Shown here in pieces: positions 62,223 to 64,000 of a DNA stretch of 64,000 bases (its first letter is position 1; every line of letters starts with the position of its first letter). Below the pieces are notes generated by a model, which saw nothing but the letters and a program-made list of their open reading frames with translations, made no database searches and was not told where the DNA came from. The translations under genes were made by a program, and so were the position numbers. The DNA comes from Rhizobium sp. Root482. GTDB taxonomy: Bacteria; Pseudomonadota; Alphaproteobacteria; Rhizobiales; Rhizobiaceae. The stretch covers positions 255,510 to 319,509 of the forward strand of contig NZ_LMFA01000023.1 in NCBI RefSeq assembly GCF_001426565.1, given 5' to 3'.

Positions 62223-63707
62223 ATGAACACATCACTTATTCTATTGCTTGTTTTGGTCATCGGCCTCGCGACCTATCTCGCCGGTCGCGCCCGGGCTCTC
62301 GCGACCTCGAAGGGCAAGCTTTCCGCCCTTCATTCCCTTCCGGGCTATCACGGCACCTATGCCGCCATCTGTGCGACGATCCCGGCCCTTCTGGTTCTCG
62401 CCCTGTGGCTGGTTGCGGCGCCCGTCTATATCGATAATGACATACGCTCTTCCCTGCCAGAAACGGTGCTCGCCGAGGGCGAGGCGACAACAGAGCTTGC
62501 GCTTGGCCAGGTAAAATCCATCGCTGGCGGCCTGAAGCTGCTGAATGCTGCGGAATTGTCCACGCTTTCCGATGACCCGGCCAATCTGCGCGAGGTTCTG
62601 GCGGCCAAGGGTGTTCCGCTTGCTGGCGAGGGCGAGGCCTATATGGTCGGTTCGGCACAACGGTTCAACACGCTGACGACGGCAAGCCGCTATCTCATGG
62701 CGGCTGCCGTATTCCTCGTCGCTGTGGCAGGGGCCGTCCTTGCGCTGCGCGGCATCAAGACGCCGTTTCGGGCACGAAACCAGGTGGAGCGCGTCATGCT
62801 TGGCGCCCTCATGCTGGCCTCATCGATCGCGATCCTGACGACGATCGGCATTGTCGGATCCATGCTGTCGGAAACCATCCGCTTCTTCCAGTCCGTTTCC
62901 CCCGTCGAGTTCTTCTTCGGCACGGTCTGGGACCCGCGCTTCTCCGCCGCCGGCAGCAGCGATACGTCGGGCCAGTTCGGGCTGCTTCCGCTGCTGGCCG
63001 GCACGCTTTATATCGCCCTTGTCGCCATGTTGTTTGCCGTGCCGATCGGGCTGTTCGCGGCGATCTACATGGCCGAATATGCGCGCCCCGCCGTACGCTC
63101 CGCCGTCAAGCCGCTTTTGGAAATCCTCGCCGGCATCCCCACCATCGTCTACGGCTTCTTCGCCCTGGTAACGGTCGGGCCGTTCCTGCGCGATATCTCC
63201 GCCGAACTGAATGGATTGGTGACCGGCAATTATGTGTCCTTCATCCAGGCACAGAGCGTTCTGACCGCCGGCATCGTCATGGGGATCATGCTGATCCCCT
63301 TCGTCTCCTCGCTTTCGGACGATATCATCACCCAGGTTCCCGCATCGCTGCGTGATGGTTCGCTTGGACTTGGTGCGACGCGGTCGGAGACGATCAAGCG
63401 TGTCGTCCTGCCGGCGGCCCTTCCGGGCATCGTCGGCGCCCTTTTGCTGACGGCCTCGCGTGCTGTCGGCGAGACGATGATCGTGGTGCTTGCCGCCGGC
63501 GTCGCCGCGCGCATGCAACTCAATCCCTTCGAGGCGATGACCACGGTCACCGTCAAGATCGTCAACCAGCTCACCGGCGACCTCGAATTCAACTCGCCCC
63601 AGACGCTGGTGGCCTTTGCGCTCGGGATCACGCTGTTCTTCATCACGCTCTGCCTCAATATCTACGCGCTCTACATCGTGCGCAAATACCGGGAACAGTA
63701 CGAATGA
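62223..63707 (+). CDS. pstC: Phosphate ABC transporter, permease PstC
   Basis: A 494-aa inner-membrane protein. It is longer than the E. coli PstC because of an N-terminal part with extra membrane segments (about 1-20, 50-75, 160-185) and a periplasmic loop, as common in alphaproteobacteria. The permease core at about 200-490 has EYARPAVRSAVKPLLEILAGIPTIVYGFFA and the EAA-like ATRSETIKRVVLPAALPGIVG. The ATG at 62223 is used; ATG 62217 is an alternative. Its stop overlaps the pstA start (ATGA). Confidence 0.92.
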   Translation: MNTSLILLLVLVIGLATYLAGRARALATSKGKLSALHSLPGYHGTYAAICATIPALLVLALWLVAAPVYIDNDIRSSLPETVLAEGEATTELALGQVKSIAGGLKLLNAAELSTLSDDPANLREVLAAKGVPLAGEGEAYMVGSAQRFNTLTTASRYLMAAAVFLVAVAGAVLALRGIKTPFRARNQVERVMLGALMLASSIAILTTIGIVGSMLSETIRFFQSVSPVEFFFGTVWDPRFSAAGSSDTSGQFGLLPLLAGTLYIALVAMLFAVPIGLFAAIYMAEYARPAVRSAVKPLLEILAGIPTIVYGFFALVTVGPFLRDISAELNGLVTGNYVSFIQAQSVLTAGIVMGIMLIPFVSSLSDDIITQVPASLRDGSLGLGATRSETIKRVVLPAALPGIVGALLLTASRAVGETMIVVLAAGVAARMQLNPFEAMTTVTVKIVNQLTGDLEFNSPQTLVAFALGITLFFITLCLNIYALYIVRKYREQYE

Positions 63708-64000
63708 CCGAGATCGCAACATCCGTCTTTCCGCGTTCGCCCGCTGCCCGGCGCGATATCGGCATCAAGCGCCGCTACGCAGCCGAGCGCCGCTTCCGCG
63801 CCTATGGGGTCGCTGCCATCCTGATTGGCCTGCTCTTCCTGTTCGTGCTGCTCTGGACTGTCGTTTCGAAGGGCTATACCGCCTTCCAGCAGACGACGAT
63901 CACCCTGCCGATCGAATTTGCCGAGAAGGTGATCGACCCGAAGAACGAGCGGGCCGCCAATCCGGCGAAACTGATGTCGGCCAATTACCCGCTTCTGGTG
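63704..64000 (+). CDS. pstA: Phosphate ABC transporter, permease PstA (partial)
   Basis: The first 99 codons are present; the gene runs off the window. A basic cytosolic N terminus (RRDIGIKRRYAAERRFRAYG) is followed by one membrane segment (about 42-62) and the start of a periplasmic loop, the usual beginning of alphaproteobacterial PstA. It overlaps pstC by 4 nt. pstB, phoU and phoB would be expected next. Confidence 0.9.
   Translation, partial: MTEIATSVFPRSPAARRDIGIKRRYAAERRFRAYGVAAILIGLLFLFVLLWTVVSKGYTAFQQTTITLPIEFAEKVIDPKNERAANPAKLMSANYPLLV

Noticed and set aside
1-64000. Prophage, integrative element or secretion system
   Set aside because: No integrase, structural, transfer or secretion genes are visible; the window reads as ordinary chromosome with local small insertions.

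Overview
The window is a high-GC, almost fully coding chromosomal segment of an alphaproteobacterium, most probably a member of the Rhizobiaceae (Rhizobium/Agrobacterium/Sinorhizobium relatives). The main reasons are the frcR-frcB-frcC-frcA-frcK fructose uptake locus, the phoR-pstSCA locus beside a PPK2 polyphosphate kinase, the rpmH-rnpA-yidC-engB-argB gene line, DUF992 and single-TM proteins of rhizobial type, and RIME-like intergenic palindromes. I see no prophage, insertion sequence, CRISPR array, plasmid replication gene or rRNA. Two tRNA genes are present: Arg-ACG and Thr-CGT.

Layout. 0-9 kb: a GAF sensor kinase, dapD (lysine/peptidoglycan), a LOG-family protein, an FMN-binding stress protein, an EF-hand protein, a pyrimidine 5'-nucleotidase-like HAD enzyme, a DMT exporter, ada coupled to a PEP mutase-like protein. 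9-16 kb: minus-strand argB, engB, yidC, rnpA and rpmH, interrupted by a plus-strand stress block (ECF sigma, anti-sigma, fasciclin protein, Tat-exported MsrB). 16-28 kb: a chemoreceptor, a TVP38 membrane protein with a flavin disulfide oxidoreductase, an orphan histidine kinase, tRNA-Arg, small conserved proteins and putA. 28-34 kb: a YkgJ protein, a class III phosphodiesterase, and the 5-oxoprolinase genes pxpA/pxpB/pxpC with a biotin carrier protein and a second carrier-like protein that has lost its biotinyl lysine. 33-38 kb: a Sel1-repeat protein, a Tat-exported FecR-domain protein, and a CRP-family regulator in an operon with a CHASE2 adenylate cyclase.

38-50 kb is largely fructose and pyrimidine metabolism. 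frcR is translationally coupled to a RbsD/FucU mutarotase and diverges from frcBCAK; a near-perfect 25-nt palindrome sits next to the frcB -35 element. A PfkB sugar kinase and pgi lie a few kb further on, so uptake, phosphorylation and isomerisation of fructose are encoded close together. pyrC and pyrE are interleaved, with a lower-GC orphan gene of possible SUKH type between them. 50-59 kb: fadD with a strong palindromic operator over its promoter, an AI-2E family permease, an orphan ureidoglycine aminohydrolase, two small genes with good ribosome binding sites, DUF992, tRNA-Thr, a nitronate monooxygenase-like enzyme and ppk2. 59.6-64 kb: phoR, then a PHO-box promoter and pstS-pstC-pstA, cut by the window end.

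No single undescribed system stands out beyond doubt. The best leads are the tandem normal/degenerate biotin-carrier pair in the 5-oxoprolinase locus, the FecR / adenylate cyclase / CRP / Sel1 neighbourhood, the FucU-FrcR coupling, and the sigma-factor block placed inside the rpmH-argB line. All functional calls rest on reading the translated sequence and on family knowledge; no database search was run.
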